DNA of 50,297 bases from UBA1738 sp045577675 (lineage in GTDB: Bacteria; Bacillota; Clostridia; UBA1381): assembly GCA_045577675.1 (NCBI GenBank), contig JAZNIV010000104.1, positions 1-50,297 on the forward strand. The letters run 5' to 3'. Positions within the stretch are counted from its first letter, which is position 1. The number at the start of each line of letters is the position of its first letter. Positions 23,693 through 33,311 of the stretch are shown here, one piece after another. The translations under genes and the position numbers were made by a program. The notes beneath the pieces are model-generated. The model worked only from the letters and a program-made list of their open reading frames with translations, had not been told where the DNA came from and did no database searches.

Positions 23693-24547
23693 ATGCAGTT
23701 TACAATAGTAACAGGAATGTCGGGGGCAGGTAAAACGCAGGTTATCCGTTTTTTGGAGGATACAGGATTTTTCTGTATGGATAATCTGCCGCCTGTTATT
23801 ATTCCGCAGCTTGCGGAGATGTTCTTTTCCATAAACGGAAAATATGACAAGGTCGCTTTCGTAATTGACTCACGTGTGGGCGAAATGATAAGCGAGCTTT
23901 TGGTAAACCTTAAAATATTAAAGGAAAACGGATATGATTATAAGCTGCTTTTTGTAACGGCAAGTGATGAGGTGTTGGTAAAGCGTTATAAGGAAACGCG
24001 AAGAGTACATCCGATTGCAAGCTCAAAAGGACTTATGGACAGCATCAAAAAAGAGAGGATAATGCTTGAACAGATATACAATGAGGCCGATGCTGTTGTA
24101 GATACATCAGATTTTTCGTTGCAGCAGCTTTCAAAACGGCTGCGTGAAATCTATAACGATGTCACATCGGACAGCTTTCAGGTAAATGTAATGTCCTTTG
24201 GCTTTAAGTACGGAATACCGCTTGATGCGGACCTTGTTTTTGACGTTCGCTGCTTTGCGAATCCGTTTTATGTGGACGAGCTGAAAGAAAAAACCGGTAA
24301 CGATAAAGAGGTTCAGGAGTATGTTATGTCCACAAAATCCGCTGTTGGATTTATGGACAGGCTTAAGGATATGGTAAAATACCTTGTTCCGCTTTATGTT
24401 GAAGAGGGTAAGGGCAGTACTACAATTGCTATCGGCTGTACCGGCGGAAAGCACAGAAGTGTGACGATGGCAAACCTTCTTGCAGAAGCACTTGATGGCT
24501 ACAATGTTAATATAATTCACAGAGATATTACCAGGAGTAAAAAATAA
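23693..24547 (+). CDS. rapZ: RNase adapter / nucleotide-binding protein RapZ (YvcJ)
   Basis: P-loop protein; in enteric bacteria RapZ guides RNase E to small RNAs and senses GlcN6P, while in Bacillus YvcJ binds nucleotides and affects competence. The 284 residues have the Walker A GMSGAGKT near residue 8, CMDNLPP at about 28, a TRRVHP loop and the C-terminal domain with SFGFKYGIP, DVRCFANPFY and IGCTGGKHRS. It starts at the base after the murB stop and overlaps whiA by one base. The gluconeogenesis factor YvcK that usually lies between rapZ and whiA is absent. Confidence 0.93.
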   Translation: MQFTIVTGMSGAGKTQVIRFLEDTGFFCMDNLPPVIIPQLAEMFFSINGKYDKVAFVIDSRVGEMISELLVNLKILKENGYDYKLLFVTASDEVLVKRYKETRRVHPIASSKGLMDSIKKERIMLEQIYNEADAVVDTSDFSLQQLSKRLREIYNDVTSDSFQVNVMSFGFKYGIPLDADLVFDVRCFANPFYVDELKEKTGNDKEVQEYVMSTKSAVGFMDRLKDMVKYLVPLYVEEGKGSTTIAIGCTGGKHRSVTMANLLAEALDGYNVNIIHRDITRSKK

Positions 24548-25419
24548 TGTCTTTTACGCAGAATATAAAGGCACAGCTTTCAAAAATAGAGAATACCTGC
24601 GATTTTTGCGATATTGCAGAGCTTTCGTCTATTGTGAAGGTTTGCACAAGCTATCGTGACGGACAGGTTACGATAACAACCGAGAATGAGGATGTGGCTG
24701 AAAGAATACAGCATTTATTTGAAAAGGTTTTTTCGCGGCCTATTGATTATATAAACCGGAACGGCAGCTTTCGTTTCAGCCCTGATACTGAATTTTTTAC
24801 GGACTGTATGGCACTTCGACTGATGCTGTTTAATACGGGTGAGGCGGAAATCACGCGTCTTGAATGCTGCAGGTCGGCATATATAAGAGGAGCATTTTTG
24901 GGCTGCGGTTCAATGCCGGACCCGAAAAAGCGGTATCATATGGAATTTGATGCAAAACACGAAAGCTATGCCCATCAAATTCAAGGTACTTTAAAAGAGC
25001 TTGGAATTGCTGCAAAGATTACCTGCCGCAAGAGCCGGTATGTAGTATATGTAAAGGAATACGAGGCAATTGCCGATATTCTCGGTTGTATGGGAGCAGT
25101 AGGTGCGGCAATGGAGCTTTATAACATTTCCATTGAAAAGGAAATAAGGAATACTGCAAACCGTCAGGCAAATTGCGAAATTGCCAATATCGACAAGATA
25201 ACAAATGCAGCCTTTCAGCAGATAGAATGTATAAAAAAGATTGAAAAAACAATTGGCTTTGATGAGCTTCCCGAAACTCTTTCGGAAATTGCAAGGGTAC
25301 GCCTGAAGTATCCCGATGAAAGCCTCAAAGAGCTTGGAGAGCGTTTAAATCCGCCAATCGGAAAATCGGGAGTAAACCATCGTCTTAAAAGAATTATCGA
25401 GCTTGCGGCGGAGCTATAA
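24547..25419 (+). CDS. whiA: DNA-binding protein WhiA
   Basis: Regulator tied to division and, in actinobacteria, sporulation. The 290 residues have an N-terminal domain related to LAGLIDADG homing endonucleases (CCRSAYIRGAFLGCGS, YHMEFDAKHESYAHQI) and a C-terminal helix-turn-helix with YPDESLKELGERLNPPIGKS and NHRLKRI. The nuclease active site is not expected to be intact in this family. Its place after rapZ is conserved across Gram-positives. dnaE follows after 19 bases. Confidence 0.95.
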   Translation: MSFTQNIKAQLSKIENTCDFCDIAELSSIVKVCTSYRDGQVTITTENEDVAERIQHLFEKVFSRPIDYINRNGSFRFSPDTEFFTDCMALRLMLFNTGEAEITRLECCRSAYIRGAFLGCGSMPDPKKRYHMEFDAKHESYAHQIQGTLKELGIAAKITCRKSRYVVYVKEYEAIADILGCMGAVGAAMELYNISIEKEIRNTANRQANCEIANIDKITNAAFQQIECIKKIEKTIGFDELPETLSEIARVRLKYPDESLKELGERLNPPIGKSGVNHRLKRIIELAAEL

Positions 25420-25438
25420 AATTTGAAGGAGGAAAACC

Positions 25439-28400
25439 ATGACACAATTTGCACATTTACATACGCATACCGAGTTTAGTCTTTTAGACGGTGCGGCAAG
25501 CATTAAAAAGGTCATTTCAAGTGTTAAGGAGCTTGGAATGAAGCACTGTGCTATTACCGACCACGGCGTAATGTACGGTGTCGTGGATTTTTATAAGGAA
25601 GCACTTTCGCAAGGGATTAAGCCGGTTATCGGCTGTGAGGTGTATATGGCACCAAGAAGTCGTTTTGATAAGGTTTATGAGTATGATTCAAGGTACAGCC
25701 ACCTTATTTTGCTGTGTGAAAATCAGACAGGCTACAAAAACCTTTCATATATAGTGTCAAAAGGCTTTACCGAGGGCTTTTACTATAAGCCGAGAATTGA
25801 CTTTGAGCTTTTATCAGGGCATAGCGAAGGTCTTATTGCTCTTTCTGCCTGTCTTGCAGGTGAAATTCCTAAGGCATTATCGCAGGATGACTATGAAAAA
25901 GCAAAGGAAATCGCACAAAAATATATAAGCCTGTTCGGAAAAGATAATTTTTTTATAGAGCTGCAGGACCATTCAATTGCAGAACAAAAACGTATTAACC
26001 CCAATCTTGTACGTCTTGCACGTGAGCTGGGTGTCGGCCTTGTTGCCACAAACGACGTGCATTATGCAAAACGTGAGGACGCAAAATATCAGGACGTTTT
26101 GATGTGTATTCAGATGCAGAAAACGGTTGAGGACGAGGATAGAATGTCCTTTGAAACCGACGAGTTTTATATCAAATCACCTGAGGAAATGGAAAAGCTT
26201 TTTCCATATGCACCCGAAGCACTTGAAAATACTGTGCGTATTGCAGAAAGGTGTAACGTTGAGTTTGATTTTGACACACGTCATCTTCCAAGCTATGACG
26301 TGCCGGACGGAAAAACAGCATGGGAGTATTTAAATGAGCTGTGCTATAAAGGACTTGAAAGACGTTATGAAGCCGTTACAGAGGAGCTTAAGGAAAGGCT
26401 TCGCTACGAGCTTTCCGTTATTAAAAGCATGGGCTTTGTTGACTATTTTTTAATTGTATGGGATTTTATTAACTATGCGAAAAAGAACGGAGTCGGTGTC
26501 GGTCCGGGACGTGGAAGTGCTGCAGGAAGTATTGTAAGCTACACCCTCGAAATTACCGACGTTGACCCTATTAAATATAATCTTATTTTTGAGAGATTTT
26601 TAAATCCGGAACGAGTGTCTATGCCGGATATTGACGTGGACTTTGCACCGGAGGGAAGGCAGCAGGTTATTGACTACGTTGTTAATAAATACGGCGAGGA
26701 GAACGTTGCACAGATTATAACCTTTGGTACAATGAAGGCAAAGCTCGCAATCCGTGACGTAGGACGGGCACTTAATATTCCGTATGCTGAAACCGACAGG
26801 GTTGCAAAGCTCGTGCCGAATGAATTGAATATAACTATAGATAAGGCACTTGAAGTTTCGGCAGAGCTTAAGGAGCTTTACGATAATGACCCGAAGATTA
26901 AAGAGCTTATTGATACATCAAAAGCCCTTGAGGGGCTGTCGCGTCACTCGGGTACTCATGCAGCAGGTGTGGTTATATGTAAAGAGCCAATTGTAAATTA
27001 TATGCCGCTGCAGACGAATGATGATGTTTTGACAACCCAGTTTGTAAAGGACACCGTAGAGGGCTTGGGACTTCTTAAAATGGATTTTCTGGGACTCAGA
27101 AACCTGACCGTTATCAATAATGCTCTTTCGATTATTGAGAAAACACGCGGAATTAAAATAGACCTTGCAAAGCTGGATTACGGAATAAAAGAGGTCTATG
27201 ACTTTATATCAACAGGAAATACTGAGGGTGTTTTCCAGATAGAAAGTGCCGGAATGAAGTCCTTTATGCAGGAGCTAAAGCCTACAAATCTTGAAGATAT
27301 TATTGCAGGAATTGCTCTATACCGTCCAGGACCAATGGATTCCATTCCAAAGTATATTTATAATAAAAATCATCCAAACGAGGTGACCTATAAGCATCCT
27401 ATTCTTGCGAACATCCTTGATGTAACCTACGGCTGTATCGTGTATCAGGAGCAGGTGCTTGAAATTGTGCGGTCAATGGCAGGCTATTCTCTTGGAAGTG
27501 CTGATATGCTAAGGCGTGTTATTTCAAAGAAAAAAGCCGATAAGATGGAGATTGAACGCAGAAACTTCATTTACGGAAAGCAGGACGATGAAGGAAATTG
27601 GGTAATTGACGGCTGCATAAGACGTGGCATTGATGAAAAGGTCGCAATTACAATTTTTGATGAAATTAATGAATTCGCAAATTATGCATTTAACAAATCC
27701 CATGCGGCGGCATATGCATTCATAACATATCAGACGGCATACTTAAAAACTTTTTATCCGGTTGAGTATATGGCATCGTTAATTTCCAGTGTAGAGGATT
27801 TGGATAAAATTAACGGATATTTAGTGAATTGTAAAACTCTCGGTATAGACAAGCTTCCGCCCGATATAAATATGAGCGGTGAGGGATTTACTGTTGAGGG
27901 TAATAATATCCGTTTCGGTCTGACGGCTGTTAAGAATGTGGGACGAAGCTTTGTCCACGCAGTTGTGGAGGAACGAACCCAAAACGGATACTTTAAAAAT
28001 TTTGCGGACTTTATTCACCGTATGGCGGATAAGGAAATGAATAAACGTGCTGTGGAAGGTCTTATTAAATGCGGTGCTTTTGATTCGATGGACGTTAAGC
28101 GTTCACAGCTTATGAATGTGTTTGAAGCTTTAATAGACAGCGAGATGTCAGCCAAAAAATCTAATATAACAGGTCAGCTTTCGCTTTTCGGCGATGATGC
28201 GGGAGATGCAAACGAAGAAACCGAGCTTCCGGACGTTGCAGAATTTGCGAAAAAGGAGCTTTTAGCCTTTGAAAAGGAAACTACCGGAATTTATTTTTCC
28301 GGTCACCCTATGGAGGAGTATGAACAGCAGGCAAGGAAAATTACCTCGGTAAATATAGGAACGGTACTTGAATCTGTGGTACAGGACGAGGATGGAAGCT

Positions 28401-28972
28401 TTGTGGAAACAGCAGGCGGCGTAAAGGACGGACAGTTTATTAAGCTGTGCGGAATCATCACTGCAAGGAAGAATAAGACTACAAAAAACAATTCACAAAT
28501 GGCTTTTTTAAAGCTTGAGGATTTATACGGAGGTCTTGAAATTATTGTTTTCCCGAAGGTTCTTAGCAAATATAATCAGCTTTTAAAGGAAGAAAGTGTG
28601 GTTTTACTTGAGGGAAGGATAAGCATTCGTGAGGATGAGGAGCCTAAGCTTTTATGCGAAAATGCTATGCTGCTTACAGGAATAAAACCTGCGTCCTGTG
28701 ACAATGCTATTAAAGCGGAGAAAAAGCTTGATCCGGAAACCATAAAGGGTATGAAAACCTTATATATAAAGATGGGAACCTTTGATGAAACAGTCCTAAA
28801 AACAGCGGTCAGGCTTTTGGAAAGGTATCCGGGAGAGCTTCCTGTATGCTTCTTCTGTGCTGATTCAAAACGCAGAATATATGCACCCGATTATTGCCGC
28901 ACAAGAGAAGATGACGGCATTTTGGAGGATTTGACGGCAGTTTTTGGAAAAAATAATGTAAAATTCAGCTAA
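25439..28972 (+). CDS. dnaE: DNA polymerase III alpha subunit DnaE
   Basis: Replicative DNA polymerase. The 1177 residues start with the PHP domain (HLHTHTEFSLLDGA, TDHGVMYG), then the polymerase III palm with VGPGRGSAAGS and the catalytic acidic motif MPDIDVDFAPEGR, the fingers (YRPGPMDSIPKY, YQEQVLEIV), a helix-hairpin-helix region, and a C-terminal OB domain (LCGIITARK). In Clostridia, PolC is usually the main replicase and DnaE assists, but PolC is not in this window. The start follows GGAGGAAAACC. It is last in the hprK operon; no strong terminator follows, only AT-rich DNA. Confidence 0.96.
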   Translation: MTQFAHLHTHTEFSLLDGAASIKKVISSVKELGMKHCAITDHGVMYGVVDFYKEALSQGIKPVIGCEVYMAPRSRFDKVYEYDSRYSHLILLCENQTGYKNLSYIVSKGFTEGFYYKPRIDFELLSGHSEGLIALSACLAGEIPKALSQDDYEKAKEIAQKYISLFGKDNFFIELQDHSIAEQKRINPNLVRLARELGVGLVATNDVHYAKREDAKYQDVLMCIQMQKTVEDEDRMSFETDEFYIKSPEEMEKLFPYAPEALENTVRIAERCNVEFDFDTRHLPSYDVPDGKTAWEYLNELCYKGLERRYEAVTEELKERLRYELSVIKSMGFVDYFLIVWDFINYAKKNGVGVGPGRGSAAGSIVSYTLEITDVDPIKYNLIFERFLNPERVSMPDIDVDFAPEGRQQVIDYVVNKYGEENVAQIITFGTMKAKLAIRDVGRALNIPYAETDRVAKLVPNELNITIDKALEVSAELKELYDNDPKIKELIDTSKALEGLSRHSGTHAAGVVICKEPIVNYMPLQTNDDVLTTQFVKDTVEGLGLLKMDFLGLRNLTVINNALSIIEKTRGIKIDLAKLDYGIKEVYDFISTGNTEGVFQIESAGMKSFMQELKPTNLEDIIAGIALYRPGPMDSIPKYIYNKNHPNEVTYKHPILANILDVTYGCIVYQEQVLEIVRSMAGYSLGSADMLRRVISKKKADKMEIERRNFIYGKQDDEGNWVIDGCIRRGIDEKVAITIFDEINEFANYAFNKSHAAAYAFITYQTAYLKTFYPVEYMASLISSVEDLDKINGYLVNCKTLGIDKLPPDINMSGEGFTVEGNNIRFGLTAVKNVGRSFVHAVVEERTQNGYFKNFADFIHRMADKEMNKRAVEGLIKCGAFDSMDVKRSQLMNVFEALIDSEMSAKKSNITGQLSLFGDDAGDANEETELPDVAEFAKKELLAFEKETTGIYFSGHPMEEYEQQARKITSVNIGTVLESVVQDEDGSFVETAGGVKDGQFIKLCGIITARKNKTTKNNSQMAFLKLEDLYGGLEIIVFPKVLSKYNQLLKEESVVLLEGRISIREDEEPKLLCENAMLLTGIKPASCDNAIKAEKKLDPETIKGMKTLYIKMGTFDETVLKTAVRLLERYPGELPVCFFCADSKRRIYAPDYCRTREDDGILEDLTAVFGKNNVKFS

Positions 28973-28988
28973 ATATTTAAAAAATATA

Positions 28989-29017
28989 TTGAATTTTGTT
29001 TAAAAATGATATACAAT
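28989..29017 (+). promoter_or_regulatory. Sigma-A promoter of the small gene and pfkA
   Basis: TTGAAT and TACAAT separated by 17 bases. The leader of about 105 bases has short inverted repeats (AACC with GGTT, TATTTC with GAAATA) but matches no riboswitch class I know. Confidence 0.68.
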
Positions 29018-29128
29018 GTTGTCTTAGTAAAGTTGATAACCGCTCAAAGAGGTTACAGCTTCGGTTAATTATTATTTCAGGGTTGCTGAATAAAGAAATA
29101 CAGAATCCGAAAAAAGACGGAGTAAGCT

Positions 29129-29305
29129 ATGTGGACAGTAATTTATATGTCAAAAGATGAAAACGATGTATCACTTTTAAAGCAAATGCTTTCAGATAAT
29201 GATATTATTGCAATGGTACGCGAGAGTGACGGATATTTTGAGGTATTAGTACCATCTCAGGAGGTAAGTCCGGCACATAATATTATTATAGATACAGAAA
29301 TTTAA
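29129..29305 (+). CDS. Small DUF2007-like protein before pfkA
   Basis: A 58-residue gene with ATG at 29129 behind a GGAG site. The predicted order is strand (WTVIYMS), helix (ENDVSLLKQMLSDND), strand (IIAMVRES), strand (YFEVLVPSQ), then a short tail. This resembles the DUF2007 fold of small putative signalling proteins, whose function is unknown. It shares the promoter at 28989-29017 and lies 115 bases before pfkA, so it is probably co-transcribed. The family call is inferred. Confidence 0.65.
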   Translation: MWTVIYMSKDENDVSLLKQMLSDNDIIAMVRESDGYFEVLVPSQEVSPAHNIIIDTEI

Positions 29306-29420
29306 ATACTTTAATTTTGTATACCTGTTTAAAAGAGGAAGATGTTAATGTCAGCATATTGGGAAAAGGTAATTTACAAAGGATTAAAGTAAAATAAAAA
29401 GTCAGAAAGGGAATGATAAA

Positions 29421-30395
29421 ATGGCAAAGGAAATTAAAAAAATCGGTGTACTTACAAGTGGTGGCGATGCGCCGGGAATGAATGCGGCAATCCGTGCCGT
29501 TGTAAGATGCGGCATATATAACGGGATTGAGGTTTACGGCGTGAAGAAAGGCTATAACGGTCTTATTCACGGCGATATGGAGCTTATGGAGGCAAGAAGT
29601 GTAGGAGAAATTCTGCAAAAGGGCGGTACAATTCTTCAGACTGCACGTTGCCTTGAATTTAAGGAGGAGGCCGGTGTTAAAAAAGCAGTTGACAGTGCTA
29701 AAGAGTTCGGTCTTGACGGGCTTGTTGTAATCGGAGGAGACGGCTCTTTCCGCGGAGCAAGGGATTTGTGTCGTTTGGGACTTCCGACAATTGCTATGCC
29801 GGGTACTATTGATAACGATATAAACTGTACCGAATATACAATCGGTTATAATACCTGCCTTCATACTGTTATTGATGCGGTTGATAAGCTACGTGATACA
29901 TCATCAAGCCATGAAAGATGCTCAGTAATTGAGGTTATGGGAAGAAATGCAGGATATATTGCAGTAGAAGCAGCAATCGCTTGCGGTGCTGAGGTTGTGC
30001 TTGCTCCTGAATTTAAATATAACTTTGAAAATGACGTTATCAATGTAATAAAGAAGGGTATTGAAAGAGGTAAAAAGCACTGCATAGTTATTGTTGCAGA
30101 GGGTATCGGCGGAGCCGAAGAGATTGCCAAGAAGATTGAAGCGGAAACAGGGATGGAAGCAAGGGCAACAATCCTCGGTCACGTTCAGCGTGGCGGTTCA
30201 CCTACAGTTCAGGACCGTGTAATTGCAAGCAGAATGGGTGCTAAATGCGTTGAGCTTCTTTTGGACGGCTTCCAGAACAGGGTTGTTTGTATGCGTGACG
30301 GAAAAATAACTCATTTGGACATTGAAGAAGGTCTTGCTATGAAGAAGCAGCTATCTCCTGAGCTTATGGGGCTTATCAGAAAATTGTCGGTATGA
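29421..30395 (+). CDS. pfkA: ATP-dependent 6-phosphofructokinase
   Basis: Commits fructose 6-phosphate to glycolysis by forming fructose 1,6-bisphosphate. The 324 residues have LTSGGDAPGMNAAIRA (10-25), GGDGSFRGA and PGTIDNDI with the catalytic Asp, and EVMGRNAGYIA for substrate binding. The glycine in GGDG and the glycine in PGT mark an ATP-using rather than a PPi-using enzyme. The start follows AGAAAGGGAA. Effector residues suggest the allosteric bacterial form. A hairpin separates it from manA. Confidence 0.96.
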   Translation: MAKEIKKIGVLTSGGDAPGMNAAIRAVVRCGIYNGIEVYGVKKGYNGLIHGDMELMEARSVGEILQKGGTILQTARCLEFKEEAGVKKAVDSAKEFGLDGLVVIGGDGSFRGARDLCRLGLPTIAMPGTIDNDINCTEYTIGYNTCLHTVIDAVDKLRDTSSSHERCSVIEVMGRNAGYIAVEAAIACGAEVVLAPEFKYNFENDVINVIKKGIERGKKHCIVIVAEGIGGAEEIAKKIEAETGMEARATILGHVQRGGSPTVQDRVIASRMGAKCVELLLDGFQNRVVCMRDGKITHLDIEEGLAMKKQLSPELMGLIRKLSV

Positions 30396-30411
30396 TTTTA
30401 AGAATTTAATC

Positions 30412-30446
30412 ATAAATAAGTGTTGGGAATACTCAACACTTATTTG
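30412..30446 (+). terminator. Hairpin after pfkA
   Basis: AAATAAGTGTTG pairs perfectly over 12 positions with CAACACTTATTT. The T tract is short, so some read-through into manA is likely. No separate promoter for manA is evident. Confidence 0.7.
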
Positions 30447-30466
30447 GTTATAAAGAGGAGAATGGT

Positions 30467-31411
30467 ATGAATAGATTAAAACCGGTACGGCTTATGCCGG
30501 CATTTAAGGACTACCTTTGGGGAGGAACAAGGCTTAAAGAAAGCTATAACAAAAAGTCAGACCTTGATATAGTTGCCGAAAGCTGGGAGCTTTCCTGTCA
30601 CAAGGATGGACAAAGTGTGATAAAAGACGGAGAATTTGACGGAAAAACATTAACCGAGTACATAGCTGCTGTCGGGGAAGATGTGCTTGGGAAAAAAGCG
30701 GACAGGTTTAGTTATTTTCCGCTTCTAATCAAGTTTATTGATGCTAAAAATAATCTGTCAATTCAGGTTCACCCTGATGATGAATATGCTAAAAGGGTTG
30801 AGGGTGAATACGGAAAAACCGAGATGTGGTATGTTCTTGAAGCAGAAGAGGGTGCCTATCTTTATTACGGCTTTAACCGCGATATTACCAAGGAAGAATT
30901 TAAGGAAAGAATTAAAAACAACACAATTTTAGAGGTTTTAAATAAAGTCCCTGTAAAAAAAGGCGACGTTTTCTTTATTGAATCGGGAACTGTGCATGCA
31001 ATCTGTGAAGGCATTGTGATTTGTGAAATTCAGCAGAATTCAAATACAACCTATCGTGTGTATGATTATGACAGACGTGATAAGGACGGAAAGCCGCGTG
31101 AGCTACATATTGAAAAGGCGATTGAAGTTTCAAATCTTAGTAAAGCACCGGAAATTGAGGTTAAGCCCGACAACGGAGTCTTAGCAGAGTGCGGTTATTT
31201 TACAGTGAAAAAGCTTACTGTGAAAGGAACGGCGTCTGAAAAAATCGATACAGCTTCTTTCAGAAGTGTAGTTGTTGTTGACGGCTTTGGAAAAATGACC
31301 GTTAGCGGCGAGGAGCTTGAGCTTAAAAAGGGCGACAGCATTTTTGTGCCGGCACAGGACGCGGAAATTGAATTTGAAGGTACACTTGAAATAATAATAT
31401 CATTGATATAG
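30467..31411 (+). CDS. manA: Mannose-6-phosphate isomerase, class I
   Basis: Zinc enzyme converting mannose 6-phosphate and fructose 6-phosphate. The 314 residues, the short bacterial form, show the zinc ligands in VHPDDEYA (about 101-108), KTEMWYVL and ESGTVHAI, and a cupin-like C-terminal half. LKDYLWGGTRL-type residues near the N-terminus are typical (here FKDYLWGGTRL). The ribosome site is AAAGAGGAGAA. It forms an operon with the glucokinase (10-base gap) and the 2-hydroxyacid dehydrogenase. Confidence 0.94.
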   Translation: MNRLKPVRLMPAFKDYLWGGTRLKESYNKKSDLDIVAESWELSCHKDGQSVIKDGEFDGKTLTEYIAAVGEDVLGKKADRFSYFPLLIKFIDAKNNLSIQVHPDDEYAKRVEGEYGKTEMWYVLEAEEGAYLYYGFNRDITKEEFKERIKNNTILEVLNKVPVKKGDVFFIESGTVHAICEGIVICEIQQNSNTTYRVYDYDRRDKDGKPRELHIEKAIEVSNLSKAPEIEVKPDNGVLAECGYFTVKKLTVKGTASEKIDTASFRSVVVVDGFGKMTVSGEELELKKGDSIFVPAQDAEIEFEGTLEIIISLI

Positions 31412-31421
31412 GAGAAAAATT

Positions 31422-32366
31422 ATGTATTATATAGGAATTGACTTAGGCGGAACAAATATTGCTGTAGGCATTGTTGACGAAAACGGAAAAATTATTGCAG
31501 ATATGTCAGTACCCACTTATGCTGAAAGGGATTACCGTGAAATCGTAAAGGATATGGCAGAGGTTTCAAAGGAGGTTATCAAAAAAGCGGGAGTGACGAT
31601 TAAAGAGGTTAAGGCTGTCGGAATCGGCTGTCCCGGCTCAATTGATAATAAAAATGGTGTATGCACATATTCAAATAACATAAATATGGAAAATGCTGAA
31701 ATCGCAAAGGAATTTAAAAAGCATCTTGACCTTCCCGTAAACCTTGAAAATGATGCAAACGCTGCAGCTTTGGGTGAGTATGAAATCAACGGAAACGGAG
31801 CAGAAAGCTTTGTATTTGTTACATTGGGAACAGGAGTTGGCGGCGGCGTTATTATAGACGGTAAAATTTACCGTGGCTTTAACGGTGTTGGTGCAGAGCT
31901 TGGACATACTGTAATTTCAACAGACGGAGAGGAATGTACCTGTGGCAGACGTGGCTGTTGGGAGGCTTATGCTTCGGTAACAGCACTTATAAGGCAGACA
32001 AAAGCGGCTATGGAAAAAAATCCCGAAAGTCTTATGAATGAAATGGCAAAGGCAGAGGGTAAGGTAAGCGGAAGAACTGCCTTTGATGCAGCGAAAAAGG
32101 GTGATGCTGCAGCACAGGAGGTTGTAAATAAGTACTTTGAATATATTGGTGAGGGTATAACCAATATGGTAAATATTTTCCAGCCGGAAAAGGTTGTAAT
32201 AGGCGGAAGTATTTCAAAGGAAGGCGATTATCTGTTAAACCCGGTTAAAGAGTATGTTAGCAAGAACGACTATAACAGACATATGAAAAAAGCAAAGGTC
32301 GAAATTGCAACTCTGTTCGGTGATGCAGGAATTATAGGTGCTGCGTTGTCAGCTAAGGATAAATAA
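31422..32366 (+). CDS. ROK-family glucokinase
   Basis: Phosphorylates glucose to glucose 6-phosphate with ATP. The 314 residues have the N-terminal phosphate-binding GIDLGGTNIAVG, the second LGTGVGGGVIIDG, the sugar-binding ELGHT with conserved Glu-His, and the ROK zinc motif CTCGRRGCWE. There is no N-terminal helix-turn-helix, so it is an enzyme rather than a ROK repressor. The substrate (glucose versus fructose or ManNAc) is inferred from closeness to bacterial GlcK and from the neighbouring sugar genes. Confidence 0.9.
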   Translation: MYYIGIDLGGTNIAVGIVDENGKIIADMSVPTYAERDYREIVKDMAEVSKEVIKKAGVTIKEVKAVGIGCPGSIDNKNGVCTYSNNINMENAEIAKEFKKHLDLPVNLENDANAAALGEYEINGNGAESFVFVTLGTGVGGGVIIDGKIYRGFNGVGAELGHTVISTDGEECTCGRRGCWEAYASVTALIRQTKAAMEKNPESLMNEMAKAEGKVSGRTAFDAAKKGDAAAQEVVNKYFEYIGEGITNMVNIFQPEKVVIGGSISKEGDYLLNPVKEYVSKNDYNRHMKKAKVEIATLFGDAGIIGAALSAKDK

Positions 32367-32367
32367 T

Positions 32368-33309
32368 ATGAAAATTGTAATTCTCGACGGAAAAACTCTC
32401 GGCGATGATATAAAGCTTAATATCTTTGACGGTGACGTTGAAATTTATGATACAACCGAGCCGGAAATTGTTGAAGAGCGGATTTTAGATGCTGAGGTTG
32501 TGATTTTAAATAAAATAAAGCTTAACAGCTCCAATCTTAAAAATGCAAAAAAGCTGAAGCTTATATGTGTTGCAGCAACCGGCTATGATAATATTGATAC
32601 AGATTACTGCAAAAAAAGGGGAATAGCGGTATGTAACGTTAAGGGGTATTCAACGCAGTCTGTTGCACAGCTTACTGTTTCAATGGTGCTGTCGCTTATG
32701 ATGCACCAGAAGGAATACTGTGATTTTGTCACAAGCGGAGAGTACACAAAAAGCGGTGTGGCAAACAGGCTTTCTCCCACATACTATGAGATAGCCGGAA
32801 AGACCTGGGGAATTGTCGGTCTTGGTGATATTGGAAGGCAGGTCGCAAAGGTTGCAGAGGCATTTGGATGCAAGGTGCTTGCCTTTAAACGCACTCCTGA
32901 TGAAAGCTATAACTGCGTAAGCCTTTCAGAGCTTATCGAAAAGTCTGATATTATTTCGGTGCATCTTCCGGCATCGGAGGAAACCTACGGAATTATATCA
33001 AAGGATGTAATTAAAAGGATGAAAAAGAACGCAATTTTTGTAAATGTTGCACGCGGAGCTGTTGTTGATGAAGAGGCACTGTGTGATGCGGTTTTAGAGA
33101 ATAAAATTGCGGGAATAGGTGTAGACGTATATTCAAAGGAACCGTTTGACGAAAACCACTGCTTTAACAAAATAATGGGACGCAGCAACGTGATTTTAAC
33201 GCCGCATATAGCATGGGGTGCTTATGAATCGCGAGTGCGGTGTCTTGAAGAAATCAAGAAAAATATTGAAAGCTTTTTTAGGGGCGAAAAGAGAAACAGA
33301 ATAGTGTGA
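32368..33309 (+). CDS. D-2-hydroxyacid dehydrogenase (glycerate dehydrogenase-like)
   Basis: NAD(P)H-dependent reduction of a 2-keto acid to its D-2-hydroxy acid. The 313 residues, from the ATG at 32368, include the Rossmann motif GLGDIG, and the catalytic set Arg in NVARGAVVDEEA, a Glu about 30 residues later, and His in LTPHIAWG. The HIAW context is shared with hydroxypyruvate reductase/glycerate dehydrogenase, which is my best guess for substrate. It starts one base after the glucokinase stop with AAGGAT as ribosome site. The upstream in-frame start is inside glucokinase and unlikely. Confidence 0.85.
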   Translation: MKIVILDGKTLGDDIKLNIFDGDVEIYDTTEPEIVEERILDAEVVILNKIKLNSSNLKNAKKLKLICVAATGYDNIDTDYCKKRGIAVCNVKGYSTQSVAQLTVSMVLSLMMHQKEYCDFVTSGEYTKSGVANRLSPTYYEIAGKTWGIVGLGDIGRQVAKVAEAFGCKVLAFKRTPDESYNCVSLSELIEKSDIISVHLPASEETYGIISKDVIKRMKKNAIFVNVARGAVVDEEALCDAVLENKIAGIGVDVYSKEPFDENHCFNKIMGRSNVILTPHIAWGAYESRVRCLEEIKKNIESFFRGEKRNRIV

Positions 33310-33311
33310 TG

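Noticed and set aside
29348..29392. A 14-codon open frame with a ribosome-site-like GAGGAAGA before pfkA
   Set aside because: Too short to judge, with no recognisable pattern; could be a chance frame.
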